From positions 1,710,892 through 1,774,891 of the forward strand of contig NZ_JH594596.1 of the NCBI RefSeq assembly GCF_000243215.1: 64,000 bases of DNA, in the 5' to 3' direction. Within the stretch, counting starts at the first letter, position 1. Every line of letters starts with the position of its first letter. This document shows positions 53,701 to 61,700 of this stretch, piece after piece. The stretch is from Odoribacter laneus YIT 12061. Its GTDB lineage: Bacteria > Bacteroidota > Bacteroidia > Bacteroidales > Marinifilaceae. A model generated the notes under the pieces. It was not told the origin of the DNA. It saw only the letters and a program-made list of their open reading frames with translations, and searched no databases. The position numbers and the translations under genes were made by a program.

Positions 53701-56227
53701 ACCTTCTTCTCAACAGGGAATAGCTATTGTCAGTTTAGAAAACGGAACTTCTTTCCGGGATATACACCGCATCCAAACAACTGAAAATTCCACTCGCTTT
53801 GAATTTGAAGCGACTCCGGCCATGTGCCCGAATATTTACGTTTTTGTGACACTGATACAACCGCAGCAGAATCGCGATAACGACCGGCCGATACGCCTGT
53901 ATGGAGTGGTAAATATCAATATCGAAGACGCTGCCCTGCATCTGTATCCGGAAATAAAATTGAAGCCGGATCTCCGGCCAGGAGAAGAATTTACCGTAAC
54001 TGTCAGTGAAAAAGAACACCGGGCTATGGATTATACCCTGGCCGTTGTAGACGAAGGCTTACTATCTCTGACCTCTTTCCGTACTCCTCAGCCCTTCCCG
54101 GCATTTTATGCCCGCGAAGCCCTGGGAGTCAAAACCTGGGATTTCTATGACTATATTTTCGGAGCTTACGGTGCCCGGCTGGAAAAAGCATTTGCCATAG
54201 GAGGAGACGAGGTTTTAAAACCGGAACAGGATGAAAAAACAAACCGCTTTAAACCCGTAGTCTTATTCGAAGGCCCCTTTTCTCTGAAAAAAGGAGAGTC
54301 CCGCACACACAAACTCCGCATGCCCGAATATATCGGAGAAGTACGGGCCATGGTCGTTGCCGCGACTGCCGACGGGAAATACGGTTCTGCCTCTGCCGAT
54401 GCCCAAGTCAATAAACCACTGATGCTGTCCGTGGCTATGCCTCGTTTGTTCACTCCCGGCGATGTGATGAATGTCCCCGTGACCGTATTTGCCATGAACA
54501 ATTCGATCCGAAACGTAGAAGTACAAATGACGACAGACGATAAGCTCGAAATCGTCGGAAAAAACATCCAGACTGTTACCTTTACTGAACAAGGAGAAAA
54601 ATTAGCCTGGTTTACACTTCGCGTCAAACAAACAACCGGTAACACCGCTCTTACTTTTACAGCCCAATCCGGAAAAGAAACGACCGTTGTAAAAGAAAAC
54701 GTACAGATCCGGGTGCCGAATCCACGAATTACCCACGTCAGCAGCGAAATACTGAAACCAGAAAAATCAGTTAAACTGTCTGCAAAAGTAGAAGGAGCAG
54801 ACCCCCTATCCACACTGGAAATTTCTACTATTCCTCCCCTCAATTTGGCGGAGAGACTCCAGGAACTGATCACTTATCCCCACGGATGCGCCGAACAAAT
54901 TGTATCTACAGCATTCCCGCAAATCTCTCTCAATACTTTATTGGATTTGACTCCCAAACAAAAAATGGATATTGAGACAAACGTAAAAGCCGTCATTAGT
55001 CGTCTATCCCTCTACCAAACAGCCGACGGAGGCTTCGCTTACTGGCCGGGATCACCTTATGTTTCAGAATGGGTAAGTACTTACGTAGCTCATTTTCTAA
55101 TATCCGCCTCCCGAAAAGGATATTCCGTTCCTACACAACTTTTACAAAAAGATTTGAATTATCTCCAATCGTATGCCAACAGTTACCGGATAAACAACTA
55201 TTACGATGAAATCGGACAAGGATACCGCTTGTACGTATTGGCTTTAGCAGGGAAACCGAATTTGCCGGCTATGAACCGAATGAAGGAACGGAAACTCCAG
55301 AATGCAACAGCCCAATGGCTACTGGCTTCCGCATACGCCCTCTGCAATCATCCCGATATTGCCCGCAAACTCATTCAAAAGGCTTCCCGGGAAGTTTCTC
55401 CTTACCGACAAACCGGAGGTACTTTCGGCTCCGATATCCGGGACAAAGCAATCATTCTCCAATCGATGATTTATTTAGGTATGCAGGACGAAGCTTATCA
55501 AATGCTGGAACAAATCTCAGCCGCCCTCTCGTCAAACAACTGGTTGAGCACACAAACCACAGCTTTTGCTTTACTGGCCGCCACTGAATATGTAGCGAAA
55601 TTTGTCGGAAATACAGACGGTCTAAAAGCTGAAATCCAAACCCAAGGCCAAACGATAAACATACAAACCAACAAAACATTCCAACAAGAGCAATTAACAA
55701 TCCGAAAGGAAGAAAGCTCTGCCAGTGTAAAAAATACGGGAACCAATACCCTCTATATCCGTTTAATCACGTCCTCAGCACCTTATCAGGTAGTGACGGA
55801 ACAAATCCTGTCAGGCCTTTCTATGAATATCCGCTACTACGATGATAAAGGACAATCGGTAGATATCAATAATCTACTGCAAGGAACGGATGTAACAGCT
55901 AAGATTTCGGTCCGCAATACAGGTATGACAGGCACTTATGACAATCTGGCCCTTACTTATTTGTTACCCTCCGGTTTTGAAATCATTAACGACCGTCTGA
56001 CCGGCAATACCCAAGCCTTTAAAGACACAGACTACGTCAACATCAGAGACGATGGATACGACATTTATTTCAGTTTAAACCAAAACCAGACCAAGACGTT
56101 TGAATTCCGGTTTAATGCAGCTTTCGCAGGCGATTATCTGCGCCCGGCCATTCAGTGCAGCGCGATGTACGACGACCGTATCCAAGCCGTTTTACCCGGA
56201 GGGAAAACCGTTATCCGTCAAGAATAA
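50768..56227 (+). CDS. Bacterial alpha-2-macroglobulin lipoprotein with intact thioester motif
   Basis: An 1819-residue lipoprotein; the signal ends in CLSGCS, acylated at Cys21. The order of domains is that of bacterial A2M proteins: N-terminal MG-type beta-sandwiches, an MG block around residues 595-700 (GFIYGERGVWRPGNDIYLSF), an A2M domain (FSLKKGESRTHKLRMPEYIG), then the thioester domain with YPHGCAEQIVSTAFPQ. The thioester residues Cys1374, Glu1376 and Gln1377 are kept, and WPGSPYVSEWVSTYVAHFLI follows in the alpha-toroid. These proteins trap attacking proteases in the periplasm. A Tyr/Asp/Asn-rich stretch near residues 450-485 is unusual. The penicillin-binding protein 1C gene often paired with it is not adjacent. 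Confidence 0.93.
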   Translation: MALSKYVFCYCLLLALCLSGCSRTKSNTAQPEINKYIYGYTSGTITSDAHIYIYLDKTPDKSFPIGEPLPGDLLKISPAIKGQLFLKEERILEFIPQQGFTNGQEYRLRLHLGALFNVPSDYNYFEFSVKVVDLQASFNPGNFTTTSSNDTLNYQASLYTSDHMEPQEIEKQVTAQIDNQSLPIEWSHSGNTHHFTVYPILKTEQPQTLTLRFGNKVINQKEFQENIPGNQQFSVLNVQLNDNDRQSLRIDLSENVDPSQNLEGLITIQGVSDIRYKTNANTIFLFYTIQEDAESIEVTVHKGIRSSENKILEEPYTQTVYLPSSNPAIRFIGEGIIVPSEGKVWVPFSAVALKAVDVQIIKVFDQNMNFFLQQNSYDGTGDLIRTARPVFRQKIALNPEGSPINLNHWNDFTLNLSDLVKLEKGVIYRIEIRFRKSYTTLDCASEGQDNIDYYDQDWDGNDYYYSNYYYNNDYRWSDRDNPCTDSYYTGDRFISKNIINTSLGILAKRGSDNRYFVAVNDIVTAAPVANCMISLYNYQNQKIDSVQTDKNGFAYLNTDMKAFIAQARKGQDKAWLKISDANSLSLSNFDISGQDVQSGLKGFIYGERGVWRPGNDIYLSFILEDKQHLLPAGHPIIAQLIDPKGNTTATRKSVTGDIPIHTFRFSTAEDAPTGYWKCVVQIGGNRFTKTLRIETIKPNRLSINMIFPNEQVVGKGISNSIVKVKTRWLNGASTPNRKAITEVKLNRSQYTFKNYPAYTFNSSTDDFEPYSATLFDGETDSEGNFSFNLNEIKTENAPGILNATFTTRVFEESGDFSIATYTTHYSPYTRYAGIRLPDSEDGWYPTTENVKLSGVLVTPLGQKAPVNTTVEIQVYKIEWRWWWDSENNNYTYINRPYNSLLIDKTIRSKDGKFECELNIEHYGRYYIQATDKESGHSTGLVAYFGSWAENSSKEAATILNITTDKKNYKAGEKVQLTIPSSQQGIAIVSLENGTSFRDIHRIQTTENSTRFEFEATPAMCPNIYVFVTLIQPQQNRDNDRPIRLYGVVNINIEDAALHLYPEIKLKPDLRPGEEFTVTVSEKEHRAMDYTLAVVDEGLLSLTSFRTPQPFPAFYAREALGVKTWDFYDYIFGAYGARLEKAFAIGGDEVLKPEQDEKTNRFKPVVLFEGPFSLKKGESRTHKLRMPEYIGEVRAMVVAATADGKYGSASADAQVNKPLMLSVAMPRLFTPGDVMNVPVTVFAMNNSIRNVEVQMTTDDKLEIVGKNIQTVTFTEQGEKLAWFTLRVKQTTGNTALTFTAQSGKETTVVKENVQIRVPNPRITHVSSEILKPEKSVKLSAKVEGADPLSTLEISTIPPLNLAERLQELITYPHGCAEQIVSTAFPQISLNTLLDLTPKQKMDIETNVKAVISRLSLYQTADGGFAYWPGSPYVSEWVSTYVAHFLISASRKGYSVPTQLLQKDLNYLQSYANSYRINNYYDEIGQGYRLYVLALAGKPNLPAMNRMKERKLQNATAQWLLASAYALCNHPDIARKLIQKASREVSPYRQTGGTFGSDIRDKAIILQSMIYLGMQDEAYQMLEQISAALSSNNWLSTQTTAFALLAATEYVAKFVGNTDGLKAEIQTQGQTINIQTNKTFQQEQLTIRKEESSASVKNTGTNTLYIRLITSSAPYQVVTEQILSGLSMNIRYYDDKGQSVDINNLLQGTDVTAKISVRNTGMTGTYDNLALTYLLPSGFEIINDRLTGNTQAFKDTDYVNIRDDGYDIYFSLNQNQTKTFEFRFNAAFAGDYLRPAIQCSAMYDDRIQAVLPGGKTVIRQE

Positions 56228-56259
56228 AGTTTTTCAACTTCTTTCCTCTCATCAGCTTG

Positions 56260-56298
56260 CCTGTCGTTTAGATTTGTTTAACGGATCTAAACGACAGG
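56260..56298. terminator. 14-bp hairpin after the macroglobulin gene
   Basis: CCTGTCGTTTAGAT pairs perfectly with ATCTAAACGACAGG around an 11-nt loop, 33 nt past the stop codon. The T-run is weak (tctgttattgg), but the position and stem strength fit a terminator. Confidence 0.65.
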
Positions 56299-56415
56299 TC
56301 TGTTATTGGTTTATTTTTAATATTTGTCTTTCACTATTTCAAGGTTTGTCTGTAATTTTTGTAAATCTCTTTTATAAGCAGTCCGGAACATCATTCCACT
56401 TTTAAACATTTTCTG

Positions 56416-56423
56416 TATATTTG
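56416..56423 (+). promoter_or_regulatory. -7 element upstream of the MATE gene
   Basis: TATATTTG, a TAnnTTTG match, followed by GCATCGCC. It implies a leader of about 155 nt for the MATE transcript. No good -33 partner is seen. Confidence 0.45.
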
Positions 56424-56583
56424 CATCGCCATTTTTTTATGCAAAGGATAGTTGGAAAAACCAATTGTCAAAGGAAAGCCTAGGTTTTACTATAAAATTC
56501 AATCTGAAATCCGGATCTGATGAAATATACTCCGGAGAAATAAAGATGCCGGAAATTTTCCGGTTGATACTGAATGTTCGTGT

Positions 56584-57945
56584 ATGTCTGTTCAAACTTC
56601 ACCCCTTGCGCTTGGAACCGAGAAAATCGGTAAATTACTGATTCACTATTCCCTACCGGCGATCGTAGCCATGACGGCCTCTTCGCTGTACAATATGATG
56701 GATAGTATCTTTATCGGACACGGCGTCGGGCATTTGGCTATTGCCGGCCTGGCCATCACCCTGCCTTTTATGAATATCGCAGCAGCATTCGGGTCTTTGG
56801 TAGGCGTCGGAGCTTCCACTTTGGTTTCTATGAAAATGGGGCAAAAAGATTTGAAAAGTGCCACGGATATACTGGGAAATGTTATTTTATTGAATCTGTT
56901 GATCGGAAGCCTCTTTACCCTCACAAGTCTTTGTTTCCTTGATCCTATTCTCCGCTTTTTCGGAGCCAGTGATGCCACTCTGCCCTATGCCCGCGATTAT
57001 ATGAAAGTGATATTATGGGGAAACATAATTACCCACGTTTATATGGGACTCAATGAAGTCGTGCGGGCTTCCGGTTATCCTCAAAAAGCCATGCTAGCTA
57101 CTTTGTTCGCAGTAGTAATTAACGGAGTGCTGAATGCTCTTTTCATATTTGCCCTGGATATGGGCATACAGGGAGCCGCCTTGGGAACCATCACGGCTCA
57201 GTTCCTCGCACTTTGTGGAATATTATTCCATTTTTTTAATCCGAAAAGCTTTATTCATTTCCAAAGAGGAATTTTCAATATGAAACGGAAGTTAGTCTTC
57301 GGAATGCTGGCTATCGGTTTATCTCCCTTCCTGATGAACCTTTGTTCCTGCATGGTGGTCATCCTCATCAATAACGGCCTGAAAAACCACGGAGGCGACA
57401 TGGCTATCGGAGCTTTTGGCATCGTCAACCGGATCAGTTTCCTCTTCATTATGATTATTATGGGGTTCAACCAAGGCATGCAACCTATTGCAGGTTATAA
57501 TTACGGAGCCCGTCAACTCGACCGGGTCGTTAAAATACTCCGTTATACGATTGGATGTGCCGTCGGAGTAGCGACGACCGGATTCCTCATCTGCCAGTTT
57601 TTCCCCCGACCGATGATCTACCTCTTTACAACGAAAAAAGAACTGATCGACATTGCAGCGCGAGGACTCCGGATCGTATTGGCATTCTTTCCGGCCGTAG
57701 GCTTTCAGATGGTTACTTCCAGTTTTTTTCAATCCATAGGTATGGCAAAAAAAGCTATTTTTTTATCTCTCACCCGGCAATTATTATTCTTAATCCCCTG
57801 TCTGCTTATTTTGCCGAACATTTTCGGAGAAATCGGCGTCTGGATCAGTATCCCGGTAGCCGATGTCATCGCTTTTATTACCGCACTTTTTATGCTGATC
57901 TGGCAACTGCGGTATTTTCGACAGTTAAAGACAACAAAAGCTTAA
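56584..57945 (+). CDS. MATE family multidrug/solute efflux transporter
   Basis: A 453-residue inner-membrane antiporter with about 12 helices in two MatE halves. The first half starts KLLIHYSLPAIVAMTASSLY with NMMDSIFIGHGVGHLAIAGL. The second half contains MGFNQGMQPIAGYNYGARQL, the family's conserved cation-site region. MATE proteins export drugs or metabolites using Na+ or H+. The substrate is unknown. Its stop codon overlaps that of the convergent superoxide dismutase gene by 3-4 nt. Confidence 0.93.
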   Translation: MSVQTSPLALGTEKIGKLLIHYSLPAIVAMTASSLYNMMDSIFIGHGVGHLAIAGLAITLPFMNIAAAFGSLVGVGASTLVSMKMGQKDLKSATDILGNVILLNLLIGSLFTLTSLCFLDPILRFFGASDATLPYARDYMKVILWGNIITHVYMGLNEVVRASGYPQKAMLATLFAVVINGVLNALFIFALDMGIQGAALGTITAQFLALCGILFHFFNPKSFIHFQRGIFNMKRKLVFGMLAIGLSPFLMNLCSCMVVILINNGLKNHGGDMAIGAFGIVNRISFLFIMIIMGFNQGMQPIAGYNYGARQLDRVVKILRYTIGCAVGVATTGFLICQFFPRPMIYLFTTKKELIDIAARGLRIVLAFFPAVGFQMVTSSFFQSIGMAKKAIFLSLTRQLLFLIPCLLILPNIFGEIGVWISIPVADVIAFITALFMLIWQLRYFRQLKTTKA

Positions 57946-58607
57946 TACCTTTTTTCAACATTCGCCCAATCTACGATCGTCCATAAATTTTTGATGTGCT
58001 CCGGACGGCGGTTTTGATAATCCAGATAATAGGCATGTTCCCAAACATCAAACCCCAATAAAGGAATAAATCCCCGGGAAAGCGGATTTCCTCCGTTACT
58101 CTCCTGAAAAATAAATAATTCCCCTTGGTCATCTTTAGCCAGCCATACCCAACCCGAACCAAACAAAGTAACAGCGGCATTCGAAAATTCCTCCTTGAAA
58201 TTCTCAAAAGAACCCCATTTTTCTTCAATAGCTTCCAATAAAGCTCCAGTAGGTTGTTGACGGGCATTCGGAGAAAAAGTATTAAAATAGATTATGTGGT
58301 TTAAAGCCTGAGCACCATTGTCATATATAGGTCCTGTAGAATACTTCACAATCGTTTCTAAATCACTTTTTTCAAAAGGAGTTCCTACGATTAAAACATT
58401 CAACTTGTCAATATAAGCTTTCAAATGTTTCCCATAATGATAATTCATGGTTTCTTCACTGACAACAGGAGCCAACGCATTTAAAGCATAAGGCAATTGC
58501 GGCATTTGTATTCCGGAAGAGGTTGTCTGAGCCCGTAAAGAATGCTGCCCCCATCCGGCTAAACCCATTAAAATTATCCAGCAACCTATAAAATATCTTT
58601 TTCCCAT
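57942..58607 (-). CDS. Fe/Mn-type superoxide dismutase with an N-terminal signal peptide
   Basis: A 221-residue enzyme. Residues 1-27 (MGKRYFIGCWIILMGLAGWG, then QHSLRAQ) form a signal peptide, so the mature enzyme is probably periplasmic or secreted, unlike the usual cytoplasmic SodB. The catalytic domain keeps the metal ligands: His in NYHYGKHLKAY, His in QALNHIIYFNTF, and Asp and His in LLGFDVWEHAYYLDYQNRRP. FGSGWVWLAKD is also present. It converts superoxide to oxygen and peroxide. An in-frame ATG at 58622 would add acidic residues before the signal peptide and is less likely. A small charged-protein gene lies just upstream. Confidence 0.9.
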   Translation of the reverse strand: MGKRYFIGCWIILMGLAGWGQHSLRAQTTSSGIQMPQLPYALNALAPVVSEETMNYHYGKHLKAYIDKLNVLIVGTPFEKSDLETIVKYSTGPIYDNGAQALNHIIYFNTFSPNARQQPTGALLEAIEEKWGSFENFKEEFSNAAVTLFGSGWVWLAKDDQGELFIFQESNGGNPLSRGFIPLLGFDVWEHAYYLDYQNRRPEHIKNLWTIVDWANVEKRY

Positions 58608-58642
58608 CTCTTTATCTAACATTTGTTTATCTTCTAATTACT

Positions 58643-58837
58643 TCAATCTTCTCCGGAAGGTCGTCCGACATTTTTCGACTCTTCCTTTAGCTCATCCATA
58701 TAATCGGATAAATTATCCCGGGCGTTTTCATCATCTATATCGTCTATATGATTGACTACTTTTTTGTAGTTTTCCTCTAATTCCTCATCCCTTTTTTCCC
58801 GGGATTCAGAATATTTTTCTTGTTCTCTTTTCTCCAT
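58643..58837 (-). CDS. Small highly charged hypothetical protein
   Basis: A 64-residue reading frame made mostly of Glu, Lys, Arg and Asp (MEKREQEKYSESREKRDEEL and a tail ending GRPSGED), predicted to be helical or disordered. It lies 35 nt upstream of the superoxide dismutase start on the same strand and could be co-transcribed. No family is recognised. Composition is unlike a random AT-rich frame, which supports coding, but it is short. Confidence 0.55.
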   Translation of the reverse strand: MEKREQEKYSESREKRDEELEENYKKVVNHIDDIDDENARDNLSDYMDELKEESKNVGRPSGED

Positions 58838-59085
58838 CGCATTGATTTTATAGAATTGATATCATGAGGCTTATAAATAAACCGAACAAGATATAAAACG
58901 TAAAAACCGAAGAAAGGTTTTAAAAGCTCCCCAAACGAATCCTCAAAATGCTTAAATTCACTTACCAACCGGACTCCCTCACAAATTTTAACAGCTCCAA
59001 CCGAACAAAAACAGCTTCCCTTACGTTATTGGCTTATAACTTAAAGAAGGGAATAACAGACTACAAAAATTAAGTACAGACGATT

Positions 59086-60543
59086 ATGGGCAAAACAAAC
59101 AAAAAACTCTCCACTTGGCAACTGGCTTTGATGACGGCTGCCGCCATTATCAGTTTAAGAGGATTACCCATGATGGCTCAAGAAGAACTCACCATGTTCT
59201 TTTATATTCTCTTTGCAACCGTTCTTTTCCTGATTCCTGCTGCTTTAGTAGGAGCGGAATTAGGAAGTGCCTTTGCGGATAAAGGAGGAGGCGTTTATAC
59301 GTGGGTAAAAGAAGCTTTCAATCGTCCCTTGGGATTTACTGCGATTTTTTTACAATGGATCCAAAATGTCGTATGGTATCCTACCGTACTTGGCTTTGCT
59401 GGGGCGGGAATCGCTTATATGATCGGGAAACCGGCATTAGCACAAAACGGGGTATTTGTCGGACTTTTTGCCATCGCTATGTATTGGTTTGCGACCTGGA
59501 TCACCCTGAAAGGGACCTCCGCTGTTTCTAAAATTACAAGTCAGGGATTTCTGTTGGGAACCGTACTGCCCGGAATAGTTATTATCGTCATGGCCATCAT
59601 CTGGATTGTCGGGAAAAATCCCATTGCTTTTGAACATATTCCAACCAACGTCCCACAGGTAGCTAATATAGATATTGCCCATCATGTACATCCCCGCTTT
59701 TTTCCCCACATGACAGGCATGAGCGACATCGCTTTTCTTGCAGGAATTCTCTTACTTTTTGCAGGAGTAGAAGTTCACGCCGTACACGCTCCGGAATTAA
59801 ATAATCCGCAAAAACAATTTCCGGCAGCCATGTTTCTGGCAGCCCTGATTTCATTCGGATTATTTACCTTGGGAGCCTTAGCGGTAGCCGTTGTCACTCC
59901 CTACGACCAAATAAATCTGCAAGACGGATTATTTGTCACCTTCCGGCAATTATTCGATCATTATCACATCGGCTGGATGACAAATATTATGGGCTTTTTG
60001 GTAGCCTTCGGAGCATTGGCGGGCGTCATGTCCTGGATTTCAGGCCCCAGCCGGGGCTTACTTTGGACAGCCCATGACGGCGAACTCCCCGATTTTATGA
60101 AAAAAACAAACCGAAACGGCATACAGATCAACATCCTCATTATCCAAGGATGCATCGTCACCATTCTATCTTCCCTCTATATTGTAATGAGCGATGTAAG
60201 TGTAGCCTTTTTCTTACTCAGCGCCCTTACAATCGGGCTTTATCTGATTATGTATATGCTGATGTATGCAGCCGGCATTAAACTGCGGTATTCACAGCCC
60301 GATTTAAACCGGAGTTATCGCGTTCCGGGAGGAAATACCGGTATGTGGCTAATTGCCGGTATCGGCTTTTTAGCTGTACTCTTCTCTTTTGCCGTCACCT
60401 TTTTCCCCCCTTCCCAACTTCCTGTCGGAAGTCCAGCCTTTTACACAGGACTCGTAATTACCGGTACTGTGGTATTCCTGGCTATCCCCCTTATTATCAG
60501 TTCTATTATGGAAAAGAAAAGGAAACGACAAAAAAATAGGTAA
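59086..60543 (+). CDS. APC-superfamily amino-acid permease, glutamate/GABA antiporter-like
   Basis: A 485-residue membrane protein with 12 predicted helices. STWQLALMTAAAIISLRGLP is helix 1 with the unwound substrate region. AELGSAFADKGGGVYTWVKE is the family's conserved segment in helix 2, and GALAGVMSWISGPSRGLLWT lies near helix 8. The pattern resembles GadC-type glutamate:GABA or related amino-acid antiporters. No gadB or glutaminase gene is adjacent, so the substrate is unsure. It is apparently monocistronic. Confidence 0.88.
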   Translation: MGKTNKKLSTWQLALMTAAAIISLRGLPMMAQEELTMFFYILFATVLFLIPAALVGAELGSAFADKGGGVYTWVKEAFNRPLGFTAIFLQWIQNVVWYPTVLGFAGAGIAYMIGKPALAQNGVFVGLFAIAMYWFATWITLKGTSAVSKITSQGFLLGTVLPGIVIIVMAIIWIVGKNPIAFEHIPTNVPQVANIDIAHHVHPRFFPHMTGMSDIAFLAGILLLFAGVEVHAVHAPELNNPQKQFPAAMFLAALISFGLFTLGALAVAVVTPYDQINLQDGLFVTFRQLFDHYHIGWMTNIMGFLVAFGALAGVMSWISGPSRGLLWTAHDGELPDFMKKTNRNGIQINILIIQGCIVTILSSLYIVMSDVSVAFFLLSALTIGLYLIMYMLMYAAGIKLRYSQPDLNRSYRVPGGNTGMWLIAGIGFLAVLFSFAVTFFPPSQLPVGSPAFYTGLVITGTVVFLAIPLIISSIMEKKRKRQKNR

Positions 60544-60729
60544 AATGTCCAAAATTTGAAGGATTGAAAGCACAAAAGCCAGATTAAAACTTTGCCCAAA
60601 CGGACAATCTACTCATTCGTCAATCACCAGACAAATATTAATCCGGCAATTGTTCTCTACCAGAGAAGTTTTTGCACATTGGGAGGAAGAACTTTTTGTA
60701 CCTCTGCTCCATTTTTTGACTTGTATCAA

Positions 60730-60759
60730 TTTGCAGGAAATTTGTAAATAATATCTTTG
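60730..60759 (+). promoter_or_regulatory. Bacteroidota-type promoter for the Cof-type HAD gene
   Basis: TTTG (60730-60733), 18 nt, then TATCTTTG (60752-60759), 67 nt before the ATG. The spacer is one nucleotide shorter than usual. Confidence 0.6.
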
Positions 60760-60826
60760 TCTGTCAATGGAGGACACAAATGTCCGAAAAACAATCTGCA
60801 AAGCAGAACATTAACTTTTTAAATTC

Positions 60827-61615
60827 ATGATAAAAGCTGCATTTTTTGATATTGACGGAACTTTGGTCAGTTTTAAAACCCACGAAGTTCCCGCTTCTAC
60901 TGTAAGGGCATTACATCAACTCCGCTCTCAAGGTATTCTGACTTTTATTGCTACAGGTAGACATATACTTACTGTCAACAATTTGGGCAATTTAAAATTC
61001 GACGGTTATATGACCCTCAACGGAAGTTATTGTTTTATTGATCTAAAAGTTATCTATAAACATTCTATTCCTCCTGCAGATATCTCTATGCTCGTCAATT
61101 ATCTACAGGAAAAAGCAAATTTCCCCTGTATTTTTGTTCACGAAAACGCCCTGTATATGAATTATATAAACGAGCAGACAACAAAAGCCTTTCAGCTCCT
61201 GAATTTTCCACAGCCGCCTATACTCCCTCTAACAGAAGCCGCTCAAGGAGAGATCTTCCAATTAATTGCCTTTTTCACTCCTTCCCAAGAAATGGAAATT
61301 ATGCCCCAGTTACCTCATTGTCAATCTACACGCTGGACTTCTCTCTTTAGCGACATCATCCCTTTAGGAAGTAACAAACAGATAGGGATGCAAAAAATAA
61401 TAGAACATTATGGATTCTCCCGGGAAGAAGTTATCGCTTTTGGAGACGGAGGCAACGATATTCCTATGCTACAATATGCCGGAATCAGCGTGGCGATGGG
61501 GAATGCCAAAGACGCGGTAAAACAATCAGCGGATTACGTAACGGCTTCTGTAGATGAAGATGGCATTTACAAAGCCCTCACCCATTTGGATATTATTTCT
61601 GCACACCCCTTCTAA
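60827..61615 (+). CDS. Cof-type HAD hydrolase
   Basis: A 262-residue HAD subfamily IIB phosphatase. Motif I AAFFDIDGTLVSF, motif II TFIATGRHILTV, the lysine of motif III in GSNKQIGMQKIIEHYG and motif IV IAFGDGGNDIPMLQYAG are intact, and a type-C2 cap lies between motifs II and III. Such enzymes dephosphorylate sugar phosphates or similar metabolites; the exact substrate is unknown. A palindrome (61636-61670) follows. Confidence 0.9.
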   Translation: MIKAAFFDIDGTLVSFKTHEVPASTVRALHQLRSQGILTFIATGRHILTVNNLGNLKFDGYMTLNGSYCFIDLKVIYKHSIPPADISMLVNYLQEKANFPCIFVHENALYMNYINEQTTKAFQLLNFPQPPILPLTEAAQGEIFQLIAFFTPSQEMEIMPQLPHCQSTRWTSLFSDIIPLGSNKQIGMQKIIEHYGFSREEVIAFGDGGNDIPMLQYAGISVAMGNAKDAVKQSADYVTASVDEDGIYKALTHLDIISAHPF

Positions 61616-61635
61616 TCCCAGCCCAAACCAAATCC

Positions 61636-61670
61636 AATTACACATTAGGGACGTGCCCTAATGTGTAATT
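61636..61670. repeat. 35-nt palindrome, copy 2 of the dispersed repeat; possible bidirectional terminator
   Basis: AATTACACATTAGGG pairs perfectly with CCCTAATGTGTAATT around loop ACGTG (15-bp stem). It is the reverse-complement orientation of the palindrome at 25540-25570. It lies 21 nt past the HAD stop and 31 nt from the convergent gene's stop. Confidence 0.8.
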
Positions 61671-61700
61671 TTACCCTTACTCACCCTCAGCCCAAACGAT

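Larger units (their letters stand above)
56228..56583. other. 356-nt region between the macroglobulin and MATE genes
   Basis: It holds the 14-bp hairpin at 56260-56298 and a -7-like TATATTTG at 56416-56423. It also has a short CCGGAAA/TTTTCCGG palindrome at about 56550-56564 in the putative MATE leader. No gene is seen. Confidence 0.55.

Noticed and set aside
56450-56500. 14-codon upstream frame (MQRIVGKTNCQRKA) in the MATE leader
   Set aside because: It is too short and has no supporting signal; not enough to call a leader peptide.
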